From the NCBI GenBank assembly GCA_027920525.1, contig CP115858.1:1240001-1304000 (forward strand): a DNA stretch of 64,000 bases, read 5' to 3'. The stretch comes from Chryseobacterium daecheongense (GTDB lineage Bacteria; Bacteroidota; Bacteroidia; Flavobacteriales; Weeksellaceae). Numbering within the stretch: the first letter of the stretch is position 1; each line of letters opens with the position of its first letter. The position numbers and the translations under genes were made by a program. The notes under the pieces are model-generated. The model saw only the letters and a list, made by a program, of their open reading frames with translations. It was not told where the DNA came from and made no database searches. Shown in pieces: positions 44,905 through 52,766 of this stretch.

Positions 44905-45363
44905 TTAATTTAAATAAATTCCAAAATACCATGTCCAGGCAATCAGTATGATCTGCATGGGAAGCCTTTCTTTGTATAAATAAGACATTCCCGGCCCCGT
45001 ATAATCCCCTTTGAAAAGATTAACTTTTTTTCTTGAGGAATTAATATTGGCAATAAAAACCAATACATAAAATATAATCAGCAAAATTGCCGTAGTTTCT
45101 CGTAACGCTGGTATCATCAAACCGATGCCGGCAGCAATTTCAATAATTCCCGTAGCGTATACCCAAAACATTTTAGCAGGTATAAAATCAGGAATCATCA
45201 TTGCCATTCCCTTTTGGAATTTGAAATGAGCAAAGCCGGTAAACAGGATAAAAACAGCCATTCCCAGATTTCCGGAAAAAAGAAAGTTCCATTGTCCCTG
45301 AAGCAGCTTTGTCCCGACCAAAGCTATAATAAACGTAACGAAAAGAATAGATAATAGTTTCAT
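44905..45363 (-). CDS. DoxX-family membrane protein
   Basis: 152 residues with four hydrophobic helices (LSILFVTFIIALVGTKLL, FWVYATGIIEIAAGIGLMIP, TTAILLIIFYVLVFIAN, IILIAWTWYFGIYL). The ATGIIEIAAGIGLMIPALR block is the family core. DoxX-like proteins belong to quinone-linked redox or detoxification systems; the exact function is unknown. It is the last gene of the minus-strand cluster of detoxification-type folds, and probably the end of the transcription unit. Confidence 0.8.
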   Translation of the reverse strand: MKLLSILFVTFIIALVGTKLLQGQWNFLFSGNLGMAVFILFTGFAHFKFQKGMAMMIPDFIPAKMFWVYATGIIEIAAGIGLMIPALRETTAILLIIFYVLVFIANINSSRKKVNLFKGDYTGPGMSYLYKERLPMQIILIAWTWYFGIYLN

Positions 45364-45473
45364 TTTTTTAAGGTACTACAGATTCAAAATTTATTTCTGT
45401 ATAGTTACATAAAAATAAAACAAAAATCCTCTATATTCATCCTACCTGTTTGGGGAAACTATTTAATTCATAA

Positions 45474-45914
45474 TTAATTTTTCTCTGCAAGATTTTTTAC
45501 AACTTCCAGTCCTTTTGTAAAACCCATATTTAAATGGTCTTTCCAGCTTTTCTCAACCTGGACTTCAGCATGGAGTTTGGTTTTTCCATCAAAATCAATA
45601 AGGATGTATTTTTCAAAGGAGCCACTCCATTCTTTTACTTCCTTACTCTCTGTATCTTCCACTCCATCTTTCACCATGCCCAGATGTTTAAATATAACCT
45701 CATGCGGCTCATTGAGACTATCAATAGTAGATACCATTCCCTCATTATTAGGATCCAGGAAATACGTTTTTCCACCGACTTTCCAGTCAGATTTCATGTG
45801 AGATCCCGGACTGAAAAACTGAGTCCATTCAGTGTAGGTTTCTTTTCCCCATAAAATATCCCAGACCTTTTGTAAGGGAGCATTAATAACGATTTCGTAT
45901 GATAAAGTTTCCAT
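45474..45914 (-). CDS. SRPBCC-domain (AHSA1-like) protein
   Basis: 146 residues. START/Bet v 1-like helix-grip fold: YEIVINAPLQKVWDILWGKETYTEWTQFFSPGS at the N-terminus and LNMGFTKGLEVVKNLAE at the C-terminus. Members bind hydrophobic ligands or act as Hsp90 activator-like proteins. Paralogue of the next gene upstream (45950-46378) with about the same length and the same arrangement, pointing to tandem duplication. No catalytic residues identified. Confidence 0.88.
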   Translation of the reverse strand: METLSYEIVINAPLQKVWDILWGKETYTEWTQFFSPGSHMKSDWKVGGKTYFLDPNNEGMVSTIDSLNEPHEVIFKHLGMVKDGVEDTESKEVKEWSGSFEKYILIDFDGKTKLHAEVQVEKSWKDHLNMGFTKGLEVVKNLAEKN

Positions 45915-45949
45915 ATTATATTTTTAGGTGATTTTAGTAGATCATAAAA

Positions 45950-46378
45950 TTACAGCTGATTCTGAGAAAGATTTTTTATAATCTCCAATGCTTTAGGAAA
46001 TTTCTCTTCAAAAAACCCTTTAAATTCTTCAGGAGTCTGAATTTCACATTTTAAAGATGTTCCTTCATCGGTCTCTTTCAGGAAATAGGACTCTGTTGCC
46101 TCCCCCCATTCCTGAGGAGCTTCAACTCCGGCAACAATTTCTCCAAGGTGAAGAAACCGTATTTCTTTATTAGGTACATTTTTTTCCACCTTACTAAACA
46201 TTCCATTATTATTGGGATCGAGGAACTTTACAATGCTTCCTTCTTCAAGATTTCCCTGATAAAATGATCCCTCAGCAAAAACTGCTGTCCATTGTCTGTA
46301 GGTTATCTCACCCCAAAGTACACTCCATATTTTTTCAGGAGTAGCATTGATTTGTATTTCATACGATAATTTTTCCAT
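45950..46378 (-). CDS. SRPBCC-domain (AHSA1-like) protein, tandem paralogue
   Basis: 142 residues with the same fold: YEIQINATPEKIWSVLWGEITYRQWTAVFAEGSF, EGSIVKFLDPNNNGMFSKVE and FPKALEIIKNLSQ. The order and spacing of conserved positions match the adjacent gene at 45474, 35 bases on, so these are tandem duplicates with divergent sequence. Ligand unknown. Confidence 0.88.
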   Translation of the reverse strand: MEKLSYEIQINATPEKIWSVLWGEITYRQWTAVFAEGSFYQGNLEEGSIVKFLDPNNNGMFSKVEKNVPNKEIRFLHLGEIVAGVEAPQEWGEATESYFLKETDEGTSLKCEIQTPEEFKGFFEEKFPKALEIIKNLSQNQL

Positions 46379-46424
46379 GTTATATATAATATTTAAGTGA
46401 TTATTCTAAAATTGACAGCATTCA

Positions 46425-47258
46425 TTAACCTCCTACAAAATCCCCTCCGTTGATATGAATGATTTCTCCGGTAATAAAACTTGAATCTTCAGAAGCCAGA
46501 AAAACATAAGCCGGTGCAACTTCAGAAGGCTGTCCAGCCCTTTTCAGGGGATTATCTTTACCGAATGTAGAAAGGCCATCAAACGTTTCTTTTACCAGCG
46601 GTGTCCAGATGGGTCCCGGAGCAACTCCATTAACCAAAATTTTCCGGTCTGCAAGATTGGTTGCCAATGACCTTACAAATGTTGCAATAGCTCCTTTTGT
46701 TGCAGAATAATCAATCAGGTGATCACTTCCACGGTAAGCAGTGACGGACGTGGTACAAATAATTCTTGCTCCGCTTTCCATGACTGATAGAAAATCCCTG
46801 GTCAAAGCAATCATTGAAATAATATTCACATTAAAGGTCTCAAGAATCTGCTGGTCGGATATTTTCTCAATATCATCTTTAGGAAATTGTATTCCGGCAT
46901 TATTGACGAGAATATCAAGGGTCTTCCACTCTTTTTTTACCTTTTCAAGACATTTAGTTCTGAAAGTTTTTTTGGAAACATCGCCCTTGAGTAAAATACA
47001 TGACCGTCCCTCTTTTTCTACCAGCTTTAAAGTTTCGCGGGCATCTTTATCACTTTCTTTGTAAATAATGATTACATCCGCTCCTTCTCTTGCAAAATGC
47101 ACCGCTACCGCTTGTCCTATTCCGCTATCTCCACCCGAAATCACGGCTTTCTTATTCAGAAGTTTTTTACTTCCCAAATAGTTTTCACGAATGATCTCGG
47201 GAAACATGCCCTCTTTGGGTACTTTAGATTTGGATTGTGATTTGTTCTGTGTTTTCAT
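46425..47258 (-). CDS. Short-chain dehydrogenase/reductase, YghA/GSP39-like
   Basis: About 277 residues from MKTQNKSQSKSK; a longer reading overlaps the preceding gene. The SDR core is complete: AVISGGDSGIGQAVAVHFA, DILVNNAGIQFPK, ICTTSVTAYRGSDHLIDYSATKGA (Ser, Tyr-x3-Lys), LVNGVAPGPIWTPLV and GEIIHINGGDFVGG. It has the ENYLGSKKLLNKKA pre-region seen in the Tat-type relative at 16.2-17.2 kb, but no export signal. NAD(P)-dependent; substrate unknown. Confidence 0.9.
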   Translation of the reverse strand: MKTQNKSQSKSKVPKEGMFPEIIRENYLGSKKLLNKKAVISGGDSGIGQAVAVHFAREGADVIIIYKESDKDARETLKLVEKEGRSCILLKGDVSKKTFRTKCLEKVKKEWKTLDILVNNAGIQFPKDDIEKISDQQILETFNVNIISMIALTRDFLSVMESGARIICTTSVTAYRGSDHLIDYSATKGAIATFVRSLATNLADRKILVNGVAPGPIWTPLVKETFDGLSTFGKDNPLKRAGQPSEVAPAYVFLASEDSSFITGEIIHINGGDFVGG

Positions 47259-47304
47259 ATGCCGATCTTTTATAAACAGCATCAAACAATAAGCCGAAAA
47301 CACT

Positions 47305-48162
47305 TTATGATTTATAAGCCACTTCTAAATCTTCTATAATAATTTTCTGCATTCGCATCATGGCCTGCACTACTTTTTGAGCTTTACCCTGATCGGAATC
47401 ATTCATTAATTCGATCAGTCTTTTGGGTACTATTTGCCAGCTAACACCGTATTTATCTTTTAACCATCCACACATACTTTCTCTTCCACCTCCTGAAATC
47501 AAGGTGTTCCATAAATGATCTGTCTCCTGTTGGTCGTCGGTCATAATCACCATAGAAACCCCTTCATTGAAATCAAACTTATGATCATAAGAAGAGTCCA
47601 TACAGTACAAGCTGTATCCGTCTATTTTAAAGCTGGCATGTTGTACGTTTTCGGGATTTTCATTGGATTCACCCCCATCTTTATATTTCATGACATTTAC
47701 AATGTTTGAATTGGGAAAAGTATGGGTATAAAATTCCATTGCTTCCATTGCTTTACCATTATTATCATGCATGAACATTAATGTCGGCACCACCTTCTGA
47801 TCACCATCCTTTTCGCCGAAAAGCAATTGCCAGTTCACCCCATAACGGTCACTCAACCATCCGAATTTTTTACTCCATGGATAAGAATCCAGTGCCATTA
47901 AAGCAGAACCACCATCAATAAGATGATCCCAATATCTTTGTACTTCATCTTCTGTTTCGCAGATTACCATGAAAGAGATGGAAGGATTTTTTTCAAATTG
48001 AGGGCCACCGTTAAGCAGCATCAACTTTTGCCCGAATAATTCTACATTCATTACAACTGGTGTATCTGCTGTAATTCGTCCATTAAATACTTTGCTGTAA
48101 AATTCTGCAGCCTCTTTAGCCTCTCCGTCGCACCAAAGGCACGGAAAAATATCGTTATTCAT
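47305..48162 (-). CDS. Tandem VOC (PhnB-like) protein
   Basis: 285 residues made of two PhnB-type vicinal-oxygen-chelate domains: the first starts IFPCLWCDGEAKEAAEFYSKVFNG with W-LSDRYGVNWQLLFG, the second VVPTLMFMHDNNGKAMEAMEFYTHTFPN with WLKDKYGVSWQIVPKRL. Members of this group resemble the 3-demethylubiquinone methyltransferase-like proteins; their chemistry is mostly unproven. The helix at the C-terminus (KVVQAMMRMQKIIIEDLEVA) is an extension. Member of a cluster in which single-domain VOC genes lie at 49.2 and 51.5 kb. Confidence 0.88.
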   Translation of the reverse strand: MNNDIFPCLWCDGEAKEAAEFYSKVFNGRITADTPVVMNVELFGQKLMLLNGGPQFEKNPSISFMVICETEDEVQRYWDHLIDGGSALMALDSYPWSKKFGWLSDRYGVNWQLLFGEKDGDQKVVPTLMFMHDNNGKAMEAMEFYTHTFPNSNIVNVMKYKDGGESNENPENVQHASFKIDGYSLYCMDSSYDHKFDFNEGVSMVIMTDDQQETDHLWNTLISGGGRESMCGWLKDKYGVSWQIVPKRLIELMNDSDQGKAQKVVQAMMRMQKIIIEDLEVAYKS

Positions 48163-48380
48163 AATTAATTTTTTTAGGGTGATTGATATTGTTTTATTTT
48201 GTAGTAACGGATATGCTGTTCTCTTACCGAACTAAAACCAATTCCTTATTTCGATATCACTTTTAACAGCCAACTGCATATCGATGACGTTATAGTCTAA
48301 TGAAAATATACCTTTATAAAAAAGTTCATTCCTTATTCAGATTGAAAATATGAACCGCATGCGAAAGAACTGACAAGCTA

Positions 48381-48644
48381 TTATTCTTTAAACTCTTTAA
48401 AGTAAATCTGATGCTCGTGCATATAAATCTTAAGCTTTTTTAAAGTGTTCTTTCCAAACCCATGAAGCTGCAGGATTTCCTCCTCAGAATAATCTGATAA
48501 TTTTTCCAGGGAATCAATTTTCTCTTTTTCTAAGGCACGTCTTGCAGGCATGGAAAGAACGCCTTGCAGAAAAGTTCCGGGAACAACATGATTAACAGCA
48601 CAAATGGAACTTAAACATTTTGCCATTATGACTAAATTGATCAT
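48381..48644 (-). CDS. Small helix-hairpin-helix protein
   Basis: Up to 87 residues. The last 56 residues have a clear helix-hairpin-helix resembling the RNA polymerase alpha C-terminal domain: PARRALEKEKIDSLEKLSDYSEEEILQLHGFGKNTLKKLKIYM. The first 31 residues (MINLVIMAKCLSSICAVNHVVPGTF...) are unlike the usual beginning and uncertain; internal ATG codons at 48626 and 48551 are possible starts. It could bind DNA non-specifically. Its place among SRPBCC genes in one operon suggests transcription with them. Confidence 0.65.
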   Translation of the reverse strand: MINLVIMAKCLSSICAVNHVVPGTFLQGVLSMPARRALEKEKIDSLEKLSDYSEEEILQLHGFGKNTLKKLKIYMHEHQIYFKEFKE

Positions 48645-48658
48645 GATTGTTAAGAAAT

Positions 48659-49072
48659 TTAATGATTTTCAACATATTTATGGAAATTATCGAGGATCGC
48701 ATACCAGCCATCCCTTTGCATTTCCACAGAATTTTGTTTTTCAGGATCAAAAATTTCGGTAACCTTTGTTGTATTGGCATCAATACTGTCAAAGATCACT
48801 TCCACATTTCTGCCATCTTCCAAATGATACTTGATCCTCTGATTCGGAATAACCACATCATAAGTACCTTCAAAATCGAATCCGAAACTTTTATCTTTGG
48901 CTTCCATTCTGTTTTTGAACTTGCCTCCTACCCTCAGATCATTTTCAGAACTTGGGCATTGCCAGCTTTCATGAGCAAAGTTCCATTTTGTAATATGGTT
49001 GGGAGTATTAAAATAATCCCAAACTTTTTCAACTGGAGCTAAAATGGTAATGTCTATTTTAATGGGTTCCAT
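48659..49072 (-). CDS. SRPBCC-domain protein
   Basis: About 137 residues from MEPIKIDITILAPVEKVWDYF. Third SRPBCC protein in the cluster, with the helix-grip hallmarks WDYFNTPNHITKWNFAHESW at the N-terminus, YDVVIPNQRIKYHLEDGR in the middle and NSVEMQRDGWYAILDNFHKYVE at the end. It is more distant from the tandem pair at 45.5-46.4 kb than they are from each other. Ligand unknown. It starts 77 bp after the VOC gene at 49150-49581. Confidence 0.85.
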   Translation of the reverse strand: MEPIKIDITILAPVEKVWDYFNTPNHITKWNFAHESWQCPSSENDLRVGGKFKNRMEAKDKSFGFDFEGTYDVVIPNQRIKYHLEDGRNVEVIFDSIDANTTKVTEIFDPEKQNSVEMQRDGWYAILDNFHKYVENH

Positions 49073-49149
49073 AGTTATATTTTTGTGATTGTTGTAAAAC
49101 AGGGCAACCAACTTACAGCTGCCCTTAGATAATGAAGTTAAATATAGGA

Positions 49150-49581
49150 TTATTTTGCCGATTCATCATTATAGTTCACCATCCAATGAACACCATATTT
49201 ATCCTGGAAGCTTCCAAAATAATCTCCCCAAAACTGGTCTTCTATAGGCATTTCTATATTTCCGCCTTCAGACAAACCTTTAAAAAGACGGTCTGCCTCT
49301 TCCCTTGATTCAGGAAATATGGAAACATAATTGTTGTTTCCTACGGTAAGTGTTTGTCCGAATCCGGGAACAATATCTGATGCCATTAAAAGGTCGTCAC
49401 CGATAGGTAACGCAATATGCATTACTCTGTTTTTTTCTTCATCAGAAAGGTTTTCCGTTCCCGGAGCGTTGCCCATCTTATGAACTTCTCCTCTGAACTC
49501 TCCCCCGAAAACTGATTTATAAAAATTGAAAGCTTCTTCTGCTGTACCGTTAAAATTAAGGTACGGATTTAATTTTGCCAT
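49150..49581 (-). CDS. VOC (PhnB-like) protein
   Basis: 143 residues. The signature NPYLNFNGTAEEAFNFYKSVFGGEFRG and the ending FWGDYFGSFQDKYGVHWMVNY are those of the PhnB subgroup (glyoxalase/bleomycin-resistance fold). As in the tandem VOC at 47.3 kb, the usual metal-ligand pattern is not obvious, so it may be a binding protein rather than an enzyme. Function unproven. Confidence 0.87.
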   Translation of the reverse strand: MAKLNPYLNFNGTAEEAFNFYKSVFGGEFRGEVHKMGNAPGTENLSDEEKNRVMHIALPIGDDLLMASDIVPGFGQTLTVGNNNYVSIFPESREEADRLFKGLSEGGNIEMPIEDQFWGDYFGSFQDKYGVHWMVNYNDESAK

Positions 49582-49690
49582 GATGTTTGGTTTTTAAAGT
49601 TATAATTATGTTTATATTGTAAAAGAGATCATTACTAACAGATGAAGCAACCGTTTTGTCAGAATGATTTACTCCAATTGATGTTAAAGT

Positions 49691-50467
49691 TTAATGATTT
49701 AAAAATTTGACTACTTCGTTCACAGTCAAATCGATGAGCTTACTATCGGTTTTACCCTCAAAATCAGTCATCATATAAGAACCGTGAGTAGCAGGAAGGA
49801 TCATAAGCTGAGAATCAGGAACCAACCTCCACATTTCGACAACATGTTCAGGTCTTATTACATCGCGGTCTCCCGAGATAAAAAGAGTCGGCGATTCAAT
49901 AGATTTCAAAACTTTCTCATCCCAGTCTTCAAAAGACTGCATTCTTTTGCTATCCTTCTGAAACATATTTTCCAACTTTGAGAAGTCAGGATTTAATTCC
50001 AGAAAATTGATCTTTAAAGGTTCCGGCATTGAGTCTAAAGTGACTTCGGACATGGAATCGAAAAAGCCCTCTATCATTCCGCTTCTTTTAAAAAACGCAG
50101 AAGCTACGATGAGTTTATCCACCAAACCGGGATGATGATGAGCGATTTGCATTACTGTACTTCCTCCGTTACTAAAACCCCAGAATGAAGCTTTTCCTAT
50201 TTTCATTTCTTTTAGCAGTTGAGCTACATCATGAGCGTCCTGCTCAAATGTTTCAGGAATATCCCGGTGTTCACTCATTCCGTGATTTTGGAGATCAATT
50301 CCTATTAACTGAAACTGAGATTCAAGCCTGGAAATAATTTCCTTGTAATCAAATAAAATTGAAGAACCCCCTCCATGGATTAAAACCAAAGGTTTCCCTT
50401 CTCCATATACTTCATAATACATCTGAATTCCATTGACTTTTTTATAGCCTTTCTCTTTAAGATCCAT
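49691..50467 (-). CDS. Alpha/beta hydrolase
   Basis: 258 residues. Canonical hydrolase core: oxyanion HGGGSS, nucleophile Ser in FWGFSNGGSTVMQIAH, Asp in LFISGDRDVIRPEH and His in LPATHGSYMM. Consistent with esterase or ester-hydrolysing enzymes of the BioH/DhaA type. It has a complete catalytic triad. Three bases separate it from the DinB gene at 50471 (upstream on the same strand), implying tight co-expression. Confidence 0.9.
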   Translation of the reverse strand: MDLKEKGYKKVNGIQMYYEVYGEGKPLVLIHGGGSSILFDYKEIISRLESQFQLIGIDLQNHGMSEHRDIPETFEQDAHDVAQLLKEMKIGKASFWGFSNGGSTVMQIAHHHPGLVDKLIVASAFFKRSGMIEGFFDSMSEVTLDSMPEPLKINFLELNPDFSKLENMFQKDSKRMQSFEDWDEKVLKSIESPTLFISGDRDVIRPEHVVEMWRLVPDSQLMILPATHGSYMMTDFEGKTDSKLIDLTVNEVVKFLNH

Positions 50468-50470
50468 GGG

Positions 50471-50995
50471 TTAGTATTTTAAATTTTCATCGGTGGTATA
50501 ACTCATTCCCGGGTATCCTAAAATCTTCCTCATCAATCCCATTTGTCCGCACAGATAATCTTCCCGCCCTATACACATTCCCGTAAAATTGAGTTTTGTT
50601 TCTGAGTAAAAAGAAATATTCATCCCTATTTCAAAAATCTCATCCAACTGTTCATCTGTTGACTCTAATAGTTTTTGATAAACCTTTGGTGAAATATGGT
50701 GAAAGCTTTCTTTTAATTGAGCAATGTTAGGATAGCTGAAACTTTCGTCCAACGCTTTTCCCTGAAAGAAAAGGTCTGTGTATGGATCTTCTTCCTGAAG
50801 ACCTAAAACTGAGCCCAGTCCATAGCGCATATTAAGAAAATTACCTGCCATCCAGACAATGTGATTCGTTTTACCGTCAATTCTTTTCATTGCATCTTCC
50901 TCTGAAATGCCCTCTAAAACATTTAAAAAGCTTTGTGAGTGCATCCTGTAGGCAGGAATTACAATTTCTAACTTTTTTGATTTTGGTGTATCCAT
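50471..50995 (-). CDS. DinB-family protein lacking the metal-ligand histidines
   Basis: 174 residues of the DinB/YfiT four-helix fold, recognised by alignment to the neighbouring DinB gene at 51061: IVWMAGNFLNMRYGL, IAQLKESFHHISPKV and GREDYLCGQMGLMRKILGYPG. DinB-like proteins normally hold a metal with three histidines in G-H, H-E-x-x-H positions. Here these read Asn (AGN), Arg (REDYL) and Leu, so metal binding is lost. It may be a non-catalytic partner or pseudo-enzyme. It starts 4 bases before the hydrolase start region, so they are co-translated. Confidence 0.8.
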   Translation of the reverse strand: MDTPKSKKLEIVIPAYRMHSQSFLNVLEGISEEDAMKRIDGKTNHIVWMAGNFLNMRYGLGSVLGLQEEDPYTDLFFQGKALDESFSYPNIAQLKESFHHISPKVYQKLLESTDEQLDEIFEIGMNISFYSETKLNFTGMCIGREDYLCGQMGLMRKILGYPGMSYTTDENLKY

Positions 50996-51060
50996 AACGA
51001 TATGGTTTTAATTTTTAATCTTTAAAGGTCTGCTGTTAAACATCTTTTTAAAGCATATTA

Positions 51061-51522
51061 TTACTTGATAGCTCCCGGTTTTCCGAGAATTCTCCGAAGA
51101 TATCCGAACTGGCCACTGTGATAAATCTCATGAAGACATAATGTAGCTATATCGTTAACCTGATCGGGGTTGATTCTTTCTAGGTGGCTGATTTTTTGTA
51201 TCAGCCGGTCCTGGGTTTCATCCAGATAGGATTTTAATGTTTCAAAATCCGCAAATTCATCTTTTCTTTGTAAAGGAATCTCTCCCCTGTTATAGCAAGA
51301 ATATTTCTCTTCATCCCATACTGATTCTCCTCCCAGAACATTAATAAATGCATTTCGTATATAGATTAAATGTCCTAAAATCCAGTTCATACAGTTGGCA
51401 TCACCATTGGGAAAAACCATCGCTTCTTCGTTGCTGATGCCATCGATATTCATCAGAATCACTTTATAGTTACTAAGAACCTGTAGATTGATGATTTCAA
51501 TGTCGTTTGATTTCGATTCCAT
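51061..51522 (-). CDS. DinB-family protein
   Basis: 153 residues. Four-helix DinB fold with its three metal-ligand histidines: WILGHLIYIRN (first), then LHEIYHSGQFGYLRRILGKPG (two). These proteins are linked to thiol-dependent transfer or DNA-damage induction in Bacillus. It is the intact paralogue of the gene at 50471, which has lost the ligands. It lies in the cluster between VOC and DinB genes. Confidence 0.88.
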   Translation of the reverse strand: MESKSNDIEIINLQVLSNYKVILMNIDGISNEEAMVFPNGDANCMNWILGHLIYIRNAFINVLGGESVWDEEKYSCYNRGEIPLQRKDEFADFETLKSYLDETQDRLIQKISHLERINPDQVNDIATLCLHEIYHSGQFGYLRRILGKPGAIK

Positions 51523-51545
51523 AATAGGTATTTTTGGGAATTAAA

Positions 51546-51956
51546 CTATTCCGTTGGTAATTTGGACATATCTGCAAACATTACTTCCCACTGATGTCCA
51601 TTCAGATCGGCAAAAGCACATTGGTACATCCATCCATGGTCCTGAGGCTCACTGTATTTGGATCCTCCATTGGCAAGCGCTGTCTGAACCATTTGATCTA
51701 CTTCTTCTCTGCTGTTAACACCTATGGCAAGAAGTACCTGAGTGGTATCGCCTTTTGCAACAGGTCTGTCTGTAAAGGTTTTTAGAAACTCTTCCATTAA
51801 GAACATGACATAAATATTGTCTTCTTTCATGATCACACAAACAGCTTTTTCATCTGAAAACTGCTCGTTGATTTCAAAACCAAGCTTCGTCCAGAATGCT
51901 CTTGTATCTTCAACGCTTTTTACCGGAAGATTTACGTAAATTTGATTGACTTTCAT
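51546..51956 (-). CDS. VOC (glyoxalase-like) protein
   Basis: About 136 residues from MKVNQIYVNLPVKSVEDTRAF, the usual start; a longer reading has no support. YVNLPVKSVEDTRAFWTKLGFEI and GWMYQCAFADLNGHQWEVMFAD are family patterns of glyoxalase-like dioxygenase/resistance proteins. Metal-ligand positions partly conserved (Glu in the last strand). Function unknown. It is the first gene downstream of the Crp/Fnr gene on the same strand and may be under its control. Confidence 0.87.
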   Translation of the reverse strand: MKVNQIYVNLPVKSVEDTRAFWTKLGFEINEQFSDEKAVCVIMKEDNIYVMFLMEEFLKTFTDRPVAKGDTTQVLLAIGVNSREEVDQMVQTALANGGSKYSEPQDHGWMYQCAFADLNGHQWEVMFADMSKLPTE

Positions 51957-52033
51957 TTTTTGTAATTTTAGTGTTAAACTTTTAACCAAAATTACCAAGT
52001 CGATATCAGAATCATCTTGCCTTATGGCAAGAT

Positions 52034-52624
52034 TTAATTTTTCTTTGGATGGGAAACTAATTCTTTACGGATTCTGCTTAAAGAAGTGTCTGTTACTCCA
52101 AGATAAGAAGCAATCTGCTTTAAAGGAGCATACTGAATCACCTGGCATTTCTCCTCCAGGAGATTAAGATATCTTCTGGTAGCAGATAAGGTAAACATTT
52201 CTACAGAACGCTGCTTATAAGCAAAGAGCTGCTGGGACATCCACGATCTCCCCCATTCCCTCAGGTTGGGAATTTTATGAAACAGGTTCTGAAAAGTATC
52301 ATAATCCAGTTTCCAGCATTCACAATCGGTAATGCAGATGATATTCTCCTGAGAGGGAATTCGTTGGAAAAGAGATAATACTTCTATGATAATTTCATTC
52401 TCCGTAAAAAAATGAGTGGTTACTTCATTCCCGTTAAAGTCATTAACAAAGGATCTTGCAAGCCCTTTATCTAAAATATAATATTCATTAGCCATTTTTC
52501 CTTCTTCAAGAATAAAATCTCCTTTTTGAAAACTTATTTTTTCATGCGCCTGAAAGATCTCATCGAGCTCTTCGTGCATAAAAAAAGGGAAATCATATGA
52601 AATTTCTAAGGACTTACTGCTCAT
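52034..52624 (-). CDS. Crp/Fnr-family transcriptional regulator
   Basis: 196 residues. N-terminal cyclic-nucleotide-binding-like domain (EKISFQKGDFILEEGKMANEYYILDKGLARSF) and C-terminal helix-turn-helix (PLKQIASYLGVTDTSLSRIRKELV). The cNMP pocket lacks the full set of cAMP contacts, as in most Bacteroidota members, so the signal is unclear. It heads the long minus-strand cluster of VOC/DinB/hydrolase/SRPBCC/SDR genes and is its likely regulator. A relative lies at 55839. Confidence 0.9.
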   Translation of the reverse strand: MSSKSLEISYDFPFFMHEELDEIFQAHEKISFQKGDFILEEGKMANEYYILDKGLARSFVNDFNGNEVTTHFFTENEIIIEVLSLFQRIPSQENIICITDCECWKLDYDTFQNLFHKIPNLREWGRSWMSQQLFAYKQRSVEMFTLSATRRYLNLLEEKCQVIQYAPLKQIASYLGVTDTSLSRIRKELVSHPKKN

Positions 52625-52766
52625 AAGATGAATATTTTTTAGATTCTAAAATTAAAATTTTTATCGGAACTGAATCAAAAAAGTTGTTGAAAATGTAAAT
52701 AGCCCGAAATCAAATCACTTTCTGCCTACATTATAAATAATTTCACCTGATATGGTGATTGCCTTC

